Below are positions 1-5,236 of a DNA stretch of 5,236 nt, piece by piece. Below the pieces are notes generated by a model, which saw only the letters and a list, made by a program, of their open reading frames with translations, had not been told where the DNA came from and made no database searches. The DNA is from an uncultured Clostridia bacterium (GTDB taxonomy: Bacteria > Bacillota_A > Clostridia > Christensenellales > Aristaeellaceae), in the NCBI GenBank assembly GCA_934645275.1, contig CAKUDW010000156.1:1-5236 (forward strand), in the 5' to 3' direction. The position numbers were made by a program, and so were the translations under genes. How positions within the stretch are numbered: position 1 is the stretch's first letter; each line of letters opens with the position of its first letter.

Positions 1-1440
1 GCTGAGGAAGCCGTGGAAGAAATTGATGTGGAAAGCCGCGGCTTTCTGGACAAGGTGGCCGACATCAACAGCGCGGTAAATAACGTGGTCTGGGGCTGGC
101 CCGCCATGATTCTGATTCTGGGCGTAGGCCTGTTCCTGACGCTGGGCTCCAAGGGCTTCCAGTTCCGCAAATTCGGCACTGCCATGAAGGAAACGCTGGG
201 CAAGATTTTCCACAAGAAGGAAGCGAGCCACGGCTCCATTACACCCTGGCAGGCGGTCTGCACTGCGCTGGCTGCGACGGTGGGCACCGGCAACGTGGCC
301 GGCGTCGCGGGCGCGATCTGCCTGGGCGGCCCGGGCGCGGTATTCTGGATGTGGGTCAGCGCGCTGCTGGGCATGTGTACCAAATTCGCCGAGGTCACGT
401 TGGCTGTGCACTATCGTGAAAAGAACAAAAAGGGCGAATACGTTGGTGGCCCGATGTACTACATCACCAACGGTCTGGGCAAGGGCTGGAAGTGGCTGGC
501 CGTGCTGTTTGCGGCATTCGGCACGCTGGCGTCGTTCGGCATCGGCAATGCTACCCAGGTCGGTTCCATTAAGGATTCCATCAATTCTGCCATCGTCAGC
601 TTCGGCGGTCAGGGTTCCATGCTGCTGAACTGGGTTATCGGTGTGGCGTTGGCGCTGATCGTAATGATTATTCTGGTGGGCGGCGTAAAGCGCATCGCCA
701 GCGTTACGGAGCGACTGGTGCCGTTCATGGCGATTCTGTATATCCTGCTGGGTCTGGGCATCATCGTAATCAACATCAAACTGGTTCCTCAGGCCTTTAG
801 GGATATTTTCGAAGGCGCGTTCACGCCCCGCGCGGTCACCGGCGGCATCGTGGGCAGCATGTTCATGGCGATGAAGCGCGGTATTTCCCGCGGTATCTTC
901 TCCAATGAGGCCGGTCTCGGCTCCGCGCCGATGGCGCACGCCTCCGCCGATACCGATCATCCGGTTCGTCAGGGTCTGTATGGCATCTTCGAAGTATTCA
1001 TGGACACCATCGTGATCTGCACAATGACGGCCTTCATCGTGCTCTGCGCGGGCAACGCGCCGGTCTATGGCCAGCCTGCTGGCGCGGAACTGACGATTTC
1101 CAGCTTCACGCAGACCTACGGCTCCTGGGCGGCCATCTTTGGTGCAATCGCCATCTGCTGCTTCGCATTTTCCACGATTCTCGGCTGGGGCCTGTACGGC
1201 TCGCGCTGCATTGAATACCTGTTCGGACAAAAAGTCGTAAAGCCCTATCTGGTGGTATTCTCGCTGGTCGCCATCTTGGGCGCGACTGTAAAGCTCGGTC
1301 TGCTGTGGGACATCGCCGATACGCTCAACGGCCTGATGGCGATCCCGAACCTGATTGCCGTCGCGTTGCTCTCACCGGTGGTATTCAAGCTGACGAAGGA
1401 ATTCTTCTGTAAGAATTCGCAGCCGGATTTACGCAAGTAA
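1..1440 (+). CDS. Alanine/glycine:cation symporter (AGCS family), 5' end outside window
   Basis: Membrane symporter that imports alanine or glycine with Na+ (or H+); this role is known for the family, and the substrate is not determined here. The frame is open from base 1. A GTG at 13 could be a start, but no ribosome binding site fits before it, so I treat the gene as 5'-partial. Counting from that GTG (475 codons), the AGCS signature GGPGAVFWMWVSALLG lies at residues 105-120, preceded by the glycine-rich GTGNVAGVAGA (91-101). The conserved SNEAGLGSAP segment lies at 297-306, followed by a helix with E327 and D331. About 10-11 hydrophobic helices are visible, and the C-terminus is basic and cytosolic-looking. 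Length is near the family's usual 450-480 residues. The visible N-terminus is acidic and longer than usual. An intrinsic terminator follows 21 bp after the stop. Family assignment is very secure. Confidence 0.95.
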   Translation, partial: AEEAVEEIDVESRGFLDKVADINSAVNNVVWGWPAMILILGVGLFLTLGSKGFQFRKFGTAMKETLGKIFHKKEASHGSITPWQAVCTALAATVGTGNVAGVAGAICLGGPGAVFWMWVSALLGMCTKFAEVTLAVHYREKNKKGEYVGGPMYYITNGLGKGWKWLAVLFAAFGTLASFGIGNATQVGSIKDSINSAIVSFGGQGSMLLNWVIGVALALIVMIILVGGVKRIASVTERLVPFMAILYILLGLGIIVINIKLVPQAFRDIFEGAFTPRAVTGGIVGSMFMAMKRGISRGIFSNEAGLGSAPMAHASADTDHPVRQGLYGIFEVFMDTIVICTMTAFIVLCAGNAPVYGQPAGAELTISSFTQTYGSWAAIFGAIAICCFAFSTILGWGLYGSRCIEYLFGQKVVKPYLVVFSLVAILGATVKLGLLWDIADTLNGLMAIPNLIAVALLSPVVFKLTKEFFCKNSQPDLRK

Positions 1441-1461
1441 GCATTTGAATTTAAAATCTCT

Positions 1462-1494
1462 ACCGCGCTTTGCTATTTGCCGAGCGCGGTTTTT
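1462..1494 (+). terminator. Intrinsic terminator of the AGCS symporter gene
   Basis: A perfect 8-bp GC-rich stem pairs ACCGCGCT (1462-1469) with AGCGCGGT (1483-1490). One further T-G pair (1470/1482) extends it, leaving an 11-nt loop. A run of five Ts (1490-1494) follows immediately. It begins 21 bp after the symporter stop codon, the expected place. The T-tract is short, so some read-through into the next operon is possible. The loop and 3' arm also carry elements of the next promoter. Confidence 0.85.
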
Positions 1495-1505
1495 CATGCT
1501 ATAAT
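1477..1505 (+). promoter_or_regulatory. Sigma-A/sigma-70-type promoter for yfcE-ktrB-ktrA
   Basis: A perfect -10 box TATAAT (1500-1505) is preceded by TG one base upstream (1497-1498), an extended -10. A 4/6 -35 box TTGCCG (1477-1482) lies at the ideal 17-bp spacing. Transcription should start near 1512, giving a leader of about 55 nt before the ATG at 1567. No other convincing promoter is seen in the gaps before ktrB or ktrA, so this one probably serves all three genes. The -35 box falls in the loop of the preceding terminator hairpin. Confidence 0.8.
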
Positions 1506-1510
1506 AGCAC

Positions 1511-1535
1511 TTGGGCGAGATATTTTCCTGCCCAA
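1511..1535 (+). other. Dyad at the predicted transcript 5' end (5' hairpin or operator)
   Basis: TTGGGC (1511-1516) is perfectly complementary to GCCCAA (1530-1535) across 13 bases. With one mismatch the stem can continue by three weaker inner pairs. It begins at about +1 of the promoter ending at 1505. It could be a 5'-terminal RNA hairpin stabilising the mRNA, or a repressor operator overlapping the start site. There is no T-run after it, so it is not an obvious attenuator. The inverted repeat is seen directly; its function is inferred. Confidence 0.45.
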
Positions 1536-1553
1536 CAAATCCATTTCCTTATT

Positions 1554-1559
1554 GGAGGA
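1554..1559 (+). promoter_or_regulatory. Ribosome binding site fixing the yfcE start
   Basis: GGAGGA lies 7 bp upstream of the ATG at 1567, an optimal spacing. It decides the start against an in-frame TTG at 1477, which would place the first 30 codons within the terminator loop, the promoter and the leader. Confidence 0.85.
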
Positions 1560-1566
1560 TAGAAAA

Positions 1567-2115
1567 ATGAAAATTATGATTGCTTCAGATATCCATGGTT
1601 CCGCCGTGTGGTGCGCACGAATGCTGGATGCTTATCGCGCTGAGAATGCGGACCGGCTGCTGCTGCTGGGCGATCTGCTCTACCATGGACCGCGCAACGA
1701 TCTGCCGGACGAGTATGCGCCCAAGCGCGTAATCGAAATGCTCAACGGCGTGCGCGAGCAGCTGCTCTGCGTGCGCGGAAATTGCGAGGCAGAGGTCGAT
1801 CAGATGGTGCTGCACTTCCCGGTTATGGCCGATTATGGCGTAATGCCCCTCGGCGCGCACCTGCTCTATTTCACGCACGGCCATACCTTCGGCGAAACCA
1901 CCCCCCCGCCGCTGTCCAGGGGCGACTATCTGCTCTGCGGCCACACGCATGTGCCTGCCTTCAACCGGCACGAAGATTTCACCTACATCAATCCCGGCTC
2001 TGTATCCATTCCGAAAAATGGCAGCGCGCACTCCTACATGACGCTTTGCGACGGCCAGCTTCTGTGGAAGGATCTGGAAAGCGGTACGATCTACCGCAGT
2101 GAACGGCTCGATTGA
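1567..2115 (+). CDS. yfcE: YfcE/MJ0936-type metal-dependent phosphodiesterase
   Basis: Cytosolic calcineurin-like phosphoesterase of 182 residues, matching E. coli YfcE (about 184). E. coli YfcE hydrolyses model phosphodiesters with a dinuclear metal centre; its natural substrate is not settled. The full metal-ligand set is visible: D8 and H10 in SDIHG, D36 in LLGDLLYHGPRN, N72 in RGNCE, H104 in THGH, and H126 and H128 in GHTH. The NPGSVSIPK motif (142-150) that closes the fold is also present. HGPRN and EVDQMVLHFP closely resemble the E. coli protein. There is no signal peptide. It is the first gene after its own promoter, and ktrB follows 21 bp downstream, so co-transcription with the potassium transporter is likely. 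A run of seven Cs (1901-1907) inside the gene keeps the frame open. Family assignment is firm; the physiological role is unknown. Confidence 0.93.
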   Translation: MKIMIASDIHGSAVWCARMLDAYRAENADRLLLLGDLLYHGPRNDLPDEYAPKRVIEMLNGVREQLLCVRGNCEAEVDQMVLHFPVMADYGVMPLGAHLLYFTHGHTFGETTPPPLSRGDYLLCGHTHVPAFNRHEDFTYINPGSVSIPKNGSAHSYMTLCDGQLLWKDLESGTIYRSERLD

Positions 2116-2136
2116 ACGCATTGACAAGGAGTAGCC

Positions 2137-3552
2137 ATGATAGATATCGAAGCTTTGCGGCATGCCAGAAAGCGCAAGCCCGCGGGCGCCTTTTCACACA
2201 CCAGGCCCCGTCTGAGCACCGCACAGCTGATTCTCCTGGGTTTTCTGGCACTGATTCTGACTGGAAGCCTGCTGCTGAGTCTGCCCATCGCCGCCGCAAA
2301 CGGCAAACGCGTAGCCTATGTAGATGCGCTGTTCACTGCCGCGACCTCGGCCTGCGTCACAGGCCTGGTCACGCTGCCGACCGCTACCGCGTGGAGCACC
2401 TTTGGACAGATCGTGATACTCATGCTGATTCAAATTGGCGGGCTGGGCGTAATCACACTGATGGCGTGGTTCATGATGCTGACGCACCGCCGAATCGGCA
2501 TTTCCGGTCGCCTGCTGATTCAGGATTCCTTCAATCTGGACACGCTGTCCGGTCTGCTCAGGTTTGTCCGAAAGGTCACGCTCGGCACGCTGGCGATTGA
2601 GGGCGCGGGCGCGCTGCTGTATATGGCGGTATTTATTCCGGATTTTGGTCTGCGCGGCATATGGATATCCATCTTCAATTCGGTTTCGGCCTTTTGCAAC
2701 GCAGGCATTGACGTCATTTCCGCCAACGGCCTGTGCGATTACGTGCTCAATCCGTTGGTGAACAGCGTGACTTGTGCGCTGATCGTGCTGGGCGGCATTG
2801 GCTACATCGTCTGGTGGGACGTGGTGCGCGTCGTCCGCAGACGGCGACAGGGGCATGGCGGCGGCCTCTGGGCCGGGCTCACGCTGCACAGCAAAATCGC
2901 CATATCTACAACGCTGACGCTGCTTCTGGCGGGCACCTGCGGCTTTCTGATTTTCGAGAGCGGCAATCCTGAAACCTTCGGCAATTTCACACCGCTTCAA
3001 CGGCTTCAGGCAGCGCTATTTCAATCGGTTACCACGCGTACCGCGGGCTTTGCCACCGTACCGCAGCAAAACCTGACAAACGCCTCCGCAATACTCTCTT
3101 TGTTGCTGATGTTCATCGGCGGCTCGCCCGTGGGCACGGCCGGCGGCGTAAAGACCGCGACGGCCGCCGTGGCGCTGGCGACGGCGCTCTCCGTGATTCA
3201 CGGCAGGCACGATGTTAACCTCTTTCATCGCCGAATTTCCGAAACTGCGATTCGCAAGGCCATGGCCGTGATCTGCTGCTCGTTTCTAACGGCATTTATA
3301 TCCACAGTGCTGCTCTCCGCCGTGACGGACGCGCCCGCGCTTGATATACTCTATGAAACGATCAGCGCCACCGCTACCGTCGGCCTCACGCGCAGTCTGA
3401 CCGGCCAGCTGAATCTCTGGGGCAAGCTGATCATCTGTGCCACCATGTATTTCGGCCGCGTCGGCCCAATTTCTCTGGCGATTGCACTGAGCGGTGGAAA
3501 CAGAGGCGAAAACACCATTCGAAACCCCATCGAAGAAATCAGCATAGGCTGA
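2137..3552 (+). CDS. ktrB: KtrB/TrkH-family potassium-translocating membrane subunit
   Basis: Integral membrane K+ uptake subunit of 471 residues, homologous to KtrB/TrkH; the protein forms the ion path and is gated by a cytosolic RCK ring. Four M1-P-M2 repeats are recognisable. Their filter loops are SACVTGLV (71-78), AFCNAGID (185-192), TRTAGFAT (300-307) and ATATVGLTRS (411-420), with filter glycines G76, G190, G304 and G416. The flexible intramembrane gate loop in the second helix of repeat 3 is GGSPVGTAGGVKT (328-340). A conserved arginine, R441 in YFGRVGPIS, lies in the last helix. A basic cytosolic N-terminus (residues 8-25) leads directly into the first helix, without the two extra helices of E. 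coli TrkH, so I prefer KtrB. AAGGAG (2126-2131) lies 5 bp before the ATG. ktrA follows after 33 bp. The ion specificity (K+ versus mixed K+/Na+) cannot be read with certainty. Confidence 0.93.
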   Translation: MIDIEALRHARKRKPAGAFSHTRPRLSTAQLILLGFLALILTGSLLLSLPIAAANGKRVAYVDALFTAATSACVTGLVTLPTATAWSTFGQIVILMLIQIGGLGVITLMAWFMMLTHRRIGISGRLLIQDSFNLDTLSGLLRFVRKVTLGTLAIEGAGALLYMAVFIPDFGLRGIWISIFNSVSAFCNAGIDVISANGLCDYVLNPLVNSVTCALIVLGGIGYIVWWDVVRVVRRRRQGHGGGLWAGLTLHSKIAISTTLTLLLAGTCGFLIFESGNPETFGNFTPLQRLQAALFQSVTTRTAGFATVPQQNLTNASAILSLLLMFIGGSPVGTAGGVKTATAAVALATALSVIHGRHDVNLFHRRISETAIRKAMAVICCSFLTAFISTVLLSAVTDAPALDILYETISATATVGLTRSLTGQLNLWGKLIICATMYFGRVGPISLAIALSGGNRGENTIRNPIEEISIG

Positions 3553-3585
3553 CGTAAAGGCGCAGCCGCGTTCCAGGAGGAAAAT

Positions 3586-4236
3586 ATGAGCATCAATAAA
3601 ACCTACGCCGTGTTCGGCCTCGGGCGTTACGGCAGCGCCGTTGCCAGCGAACTCTGCGCCAACGGTGCGGAAGTCATCGCCGTGGACCACGACGAAACCG
3701 CTGTGGAAAATGCCATGCCGTTTCTGCCGGTCTGCAAGTGCGCGGATGTAACTGATCCAGAGGTCATCGCCAAGCTGGGAATCGCCAATGTGGATACCGC
3801 AATTATCGCCATGGCAGGAAGCATGGAAGCCAGCATCATGGCCACAATGTTGTGCAAGGAGGCGGGCGTATCCACGGTAATTGCGAAGTGCCGCAACGAA
3901 ATGCATGGTCGGATTCTCAGCCGCGTCGGCGCGGACAGGGTTGTTTTTCCCGAAAATGAATCCGGCAAGCGGCTCGCCCGAAGTCTGCTCAGTTCCGGCT
4001 TCATCGACATGGCAGAGCTCTCCGAGCAGATTTCCATTGTGGAGCTCACCGTGCGCGACGAATGGATCGGCAAGAGTCTGGCCGAGTTACGACTGCGTGA
4101 AAAGCATGAAATCAATGTGATTGCCGTAATTCGTGACGGCAAAGCAGATATTTCCGTGAATCCCACGGCGCCGATTCAACCCGGTATGCGGCTGATCGTG
4201 GTGGCGAACACGGCCAAACTGAAGAAAATGAAATAG
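3586..4236 (+). CDS. ktrA: KtrA/TrkA-family RCK regulatory subunit of potassium uptake
   Basis: Cytosolic nucleotide-binding gating subunit of 216 residues. KtrA proteins form an octameric ring on a KtrB dimer and open or close it according to ATP/ADP. The RCK_N Rossmann domain spans about residues 6-120, with GLGRYG (11-16) and an acidic D34 at the end of strand 2. The GADRVVFPE segment (115-123) follows. From B. subtilis KtrA as I remember it, E123 corresponds to a divalent-cation-binding glutamate. The RCK_C (TrkA_C) domain spans about 140-210. The single RCK_N/RCK_C pair and length match KtrA (about 220 residues), not the double-length E. coli TrkA. AGGAGG (3575-3580) lies 5 bp before the ATG, a strong site. 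It is the last gene of the unit; hairpins follow the stop. RCK_C of S. aureus KtrA binds c-di-AMP; whether this one does cannot be judged from sequence alone. Confidence 0.94.
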   Translation: MSINKTYAVFGLGRYGSAVASELCANGAEVIAVDHDETAVENAMPFLPVCKCADVTDPEVIAKLGIANVDTAIIAMAGSMEASIMATMLCKEAGVSTVIAKCRNEMHGRILSRVGADRVVFPENESGKRLARSLLSSGFIDMAELSEQISIVELTVRDEWIGKSLAELRLREKHEINVIAVIRDGKADISVNPTAPIQPGMRLIVVANTAKLKKMK

Positions 4237-4239
4237 CAG

Positions 4240-4268
4240 CACAATTGCATATTTACCTGCAAAATGTG
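4240..4268 (+). other. Small hairpin just after the ktrA stop
   Basis: CACA (4240-4243) pairs with TGTG (4265-4268), and TTGCA (4245-4249) pairs with TGCAA (4258-4262), separated by a 1x2 internal loop and closed by an 8-nt loop. It starts 4 bp after the stop. It is AT-rich with no T-run, so it is a weak terminator candidate at most. It may act with the longer hairpin immediately downstream. Confidence 0.3.
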
Positions 4269-4269
4269 A

Positions 4270-4330
4270 AGCGGCGGTTGTAAAGTTGCATGCACGCTCA
4301 TACGCATGCGTGCAATTTGCAGCCGCCGTT
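4270..4330 (+). other. Long imperfect hairpin downstream of ktrA; possible transcript end without U-tract
   Basis: An inverted repeat of about 26 pairs has arms at 4270-4297 and 4304-4330 and a 6-nt loop (4298-4303). The outer part is CGGCGG (4272-4277) with CCGCCG (4323-4328). The inner part includes TTGCATGCA (4286-4294) against 4307-4315. It has one bulge (G4285) and one C/A mismatch (4295/4306). Four non-Watson-Crick pairs (4271/4329, 4278/4322, 4281/4319, 4291/4310) are all G-U when read as + strand RNA. That suggests selection on RNA from the ktrA side rather than a DNA palindrome. The sequence after it is TTAATCGCG, so there is no U-tract. Termination, 3'-end protection or processing are all possible. 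Confidence 0.55.
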
Positions 4331-4353
4331 AATCGCGCGAGCAGAGTATTTTA

Positions 4354-4380
4354 TTGACAGTCCGATAACACATATATCAT
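4354..4380 (+). promoter_or_regulatory. Possible second, upstream promoter for the MATE gene
   Basis: A perfect -35 hexamer TTGACA (4354-4359) is followed by TATCAT (4375-4380, 5/6 to the -10 consensus), but with a short 15-bp spacer. It overlaps the better promoter that begins at 4380. It could be a weak tandem start or chance in an AT-rich patch. Confidence 0.3.
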
Positions 4381-4408
4381 TGACGGCGGCATCAAACGGC
4401 GCTATAAT
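4380..4408 (+). promoter_or_regulatory. Near-consensus promoter for the MATE transporter gene
   Basis: TTGACG (4380-4385, 5/6) and TATAAT (4403-4408, 6/6) are separated by exactly 17 bp, the strongest promoter in the window. Transcription should start near 4415, leaving a leader of about 45 nt before the ATG at 4460. It places the MATE gene in a transcription unit separate from ktrA. Confidence 0.85.
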
Positions 4409-4415
4409 GAATCTC

Positions 4416-4428
4416 GCGCTTCGGGCGC
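4416..4428 (+). other. Short UUCG-type hairpin at the predicted MATE mRNA 5' end
   Basis: GCGC (4416-4419) can pair with GCGC (4425-4428). Alternatively C4419-UUCG-G4424 forms a stable tetraloop with a bulged G. It starts right at the predicted +1 region. A 5' stabilising role is plausible but not shown. Confidence 0.3.
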
Positions 4429-4443
4429 TAATTTCATCGCAAT

Positions 4444-4447
4444 GGAG
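4444..4447 (+). promoter_or_regulatory. Weak, distant ribosome binding site for the MATE gene
   Basis: GGAG lies 12 bp before the ATG at 4460, farther than the 5-7 bp seen for yfcE, ktrB and ktrA in this window. An alternative in-frame ATG at 4505 has AGGA (4497-4500) 4 bp upstream. The start is therefore not settled. Confidence 0.4.
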
Positions 4448-4459
4448 TACGGGATTTTC

Positions 4460-5236
4460 ATGCAAAAGAAAGGCTTGTTTCATCGCGTTGGTCATCAGGA
4501 CACCATGGACATGACGCAGGGTTCGCTCTGGTGGAAAATATTCATATTCAGCATGCCGTTGATGCTGTCGCAAATATTGCAGGTCACCTTCAACATGGCT
4601 GATGTAGCCGTTGTCGGCAACTTTGCCAACGCGCAGGCGTTAGGTTCCGTGGGCTCGACTTCGATGCTGGTTTCGCTGTTCACCGGTTTTCTGATCGGCT
4701 TGGGCAGCGGCGTAAACGTGCTGGTAGCACAGCACCTAGGTGCAAAACGCCGCCGTGAAACGGTGGAGACCGTGCATACCTCGCTGCTGATCTGCCTGTT
4801 GGCGGGCGTCGTCATCAGCATTCTGTGCCTGTTGCTGGCCAAGCCGATGCTCAAGCTGATGAACACCAAAGATGACCTGATCGACGGCGCAGTGCTCTAT
4901 TTCCGCATCTACGCGCTGGGCATGCCGGCGCTGGGTGTGTTTAATTTCGGCAACGGCGTGATGAGCGCCAACGGCGACACGCGCCGTCCGCTGCTGTATC
5001 TGACTGTCGCCGGGGTCCTGAACATTATTTTGAACCTGTTCTTCGTGATCTGCTGCAAAATGGCAGCGGACGGCGTAGCGCTGGCAAGCATCATTTCACA
5101 ATATGTGTCGGCCATTCTTATTGTGGTGCACCTGCTGCGTGAGAAGGACGACTGCGCGCTCAGGCCGTCGCAGCTGCGCTTTCACCGCGAGCAATCGCGC
5201 CGCGTACTTGCGCTGGGCATTCCTGCAGGACTGCAA
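4460..5236 (+). CDS. MATE-family multidrug/toxin efflux transporter, 3' end outside window
   Basis: Membrane antiporter of the MATE family (NorM/DinF relatives), which export cationic compounds using Na+ or H+; the substrate here is unknown. The frame is open for 259 codons from ATG 4460 to the window edge, against about 450 for a full protein. This covers the N-terminal six-helix lobe and the start of the C-terminal lobe. Visible family features are DMTQGSLWWKI (17-27), a helix 1 acidic residue D48 in FNMADVAVVGNF, GLGSGVNVLVAQHLGAK (80-96), and NGDTRRPL (171-178) followed by AGVLNIILNLFFV. D48 matches the position of the conserved coupling aspartate of helix 1 in known MATE structures, from memory. 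An internal ATG at 4505 (codon 16), just before DMTQGS, could be the true start. The gene has its own strong promoter at 4380-4408. Family is secure; subfamily and substrate are not. Confidence 0.9.
   Translation, partial: MQKKGLFHRVGHQDTMDMTQGSLWWKIFIFSMPLMLSQILQVTFNMADVAVVGNFANAQALGSVGSTSMLVSLFTGFLIGLGSGVNVLVAQHLGAKRRRETVETVHTSLLICLLAGVVISILCLLLAKPMLKLMNTKDDLIDGAVLYFRIYALGMPALGVFNFGNGVMSANGDTRRPLLYLTVAGVLNIILNLFFVICCKMAADGVALASIISQYVSAILIVVHLLREKDDCALRPSQLRFHREQSRRVLALGIPAGLQ

Noticed and set aside
1477..1566. In-frame TTG start at 1477 extending yfcE by 30 codons
   Set aside because: The extension would run through the terminator hairpin, the promoter -10 and the leader. The ATG at 1567 has a perfect ribosome binding site, and its protein length and N-terminus match YfcE.
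1506..1566. c-di-AMP (ydaO-type) riboswitch in the leader of the K+ uptake unit, as found before ktrAB in B. subtilis
   Set aside because: The leader is only about 55 nt, too short for that riboswitch, and shows just a simple 6-bp dyad.
1901..1907. Run of seven Cs in yfcE as a frameshift or phase-variation site
   Set aside because: The frame is intact with normal protein on both sides, and one short C-run in a GC-rich gene is not strong evidence of switching.
2121..2146. TTGACA at 2121-2126 as a -35 box for a ktrB-specific promoter
   Set aside because: No -10 box at 16-18 bp; the only candidate, TAGATA, is 14 bp away and inside the coding start. The hexamer overlaps the ribosome binding site region.
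1585..2163. 192-codon open frame on the - strand opposite yfcE
   Set aside because: Shadow frame; the + strand carries a complete metallophosphoesterase motif set over the same bases.
2194..3000. 268-codon open frame on the - strand opposite ktrB
   Set aside because: It is a shadow of a GC-rich gene. The product is rich in Q, R and A with no recognisable motif, and ktrB is unmistakable on the other strand.
3286..3906. 206-codon open frame on the - strand across the ktrB-ktrA junction
   Set aside because: It covers well-supported coding sequence of two genes and the intergenic ribosome binding site, and has low-complexity composition with no family resemblance.
4364..4378. GATA-N7-TATC dyad near the MATE promoter as an operator
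   Set aside because: Arms of four bases in an AT-rich patch are expected by chance.
4290..4573. Short frames on both strands in the intergenic region before the MATE gene
   Set aside because: They run through the long hairpin, the promoter and the MATE N-terminus, with no ribosome binding site and no recognisable protein.

Overview
The window is a GC-rich, densely coded stretch, with every gene on the + strand, from what looks like a clostridial (Bacillota) chromosome. That lineage call is an inference from strong AGGAGG-type ribosome binding sites, sigma-A-like promoters, and a Ktr-type potassium uptake pair whose RCK subunit is the short, single-domain form common in Firmicutes. The gene content is housekeeping transport and small-molecule metabolism. 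I see no mobile element, CRISPR array, rRNA or tRNA.

Layout. (1) Positions 1-1440 hold the 3' part of an alanine/glycine:cation symporter (AGCS family). Its start lies left of the window. It ends at an intrinsic terminator (1462-1494). (2) A promoter whose -35 box lies inside that terminator hairpin (1477-1505) begins a compact three-gene unit: a YfcE-type metallophosphodiesterase (1567-2115), a KtrB/TrkH potassium-translocating subunit (2137-3552) and its cytosolic gating partner KtrA/TrkA (3586-4236). Gaps are 21 and 33 bp, each with its own ribosome binding site. (3) A 223-bp intergenic region (4237-4459) carries a small hairpin, a 26-bp-stem imperfect hairpin with no U-tract, and a near-consensus promoter. 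(4) That promoter drives a MATE-family efflux transporter whose 3' half is cut off by the window edge (4460-5236).

How the genes work together. KtrB and KtrA together form a K+ uptake system: KtrB is the membrane pore with four filter loops, and KtrA is a nucleotide-binding ring that gates it. The phosphodiesterase is probably co-transcribed with them, which is the most interesting association here, but a functional link is only a hypothesis. The AGCS and MATE genes appear to be separate transcription units.

I found no clearly new biological system. The points worth a second look are regulatory: a terminator overlapping the next promoter, dyads exactly at the predicted 5' ends of both new transcripts, a long G-U-tolerant hairpin after ktrA, the yfcE-ktrBA linkage, and an acidic N-terminal extension on the AGCS protein.
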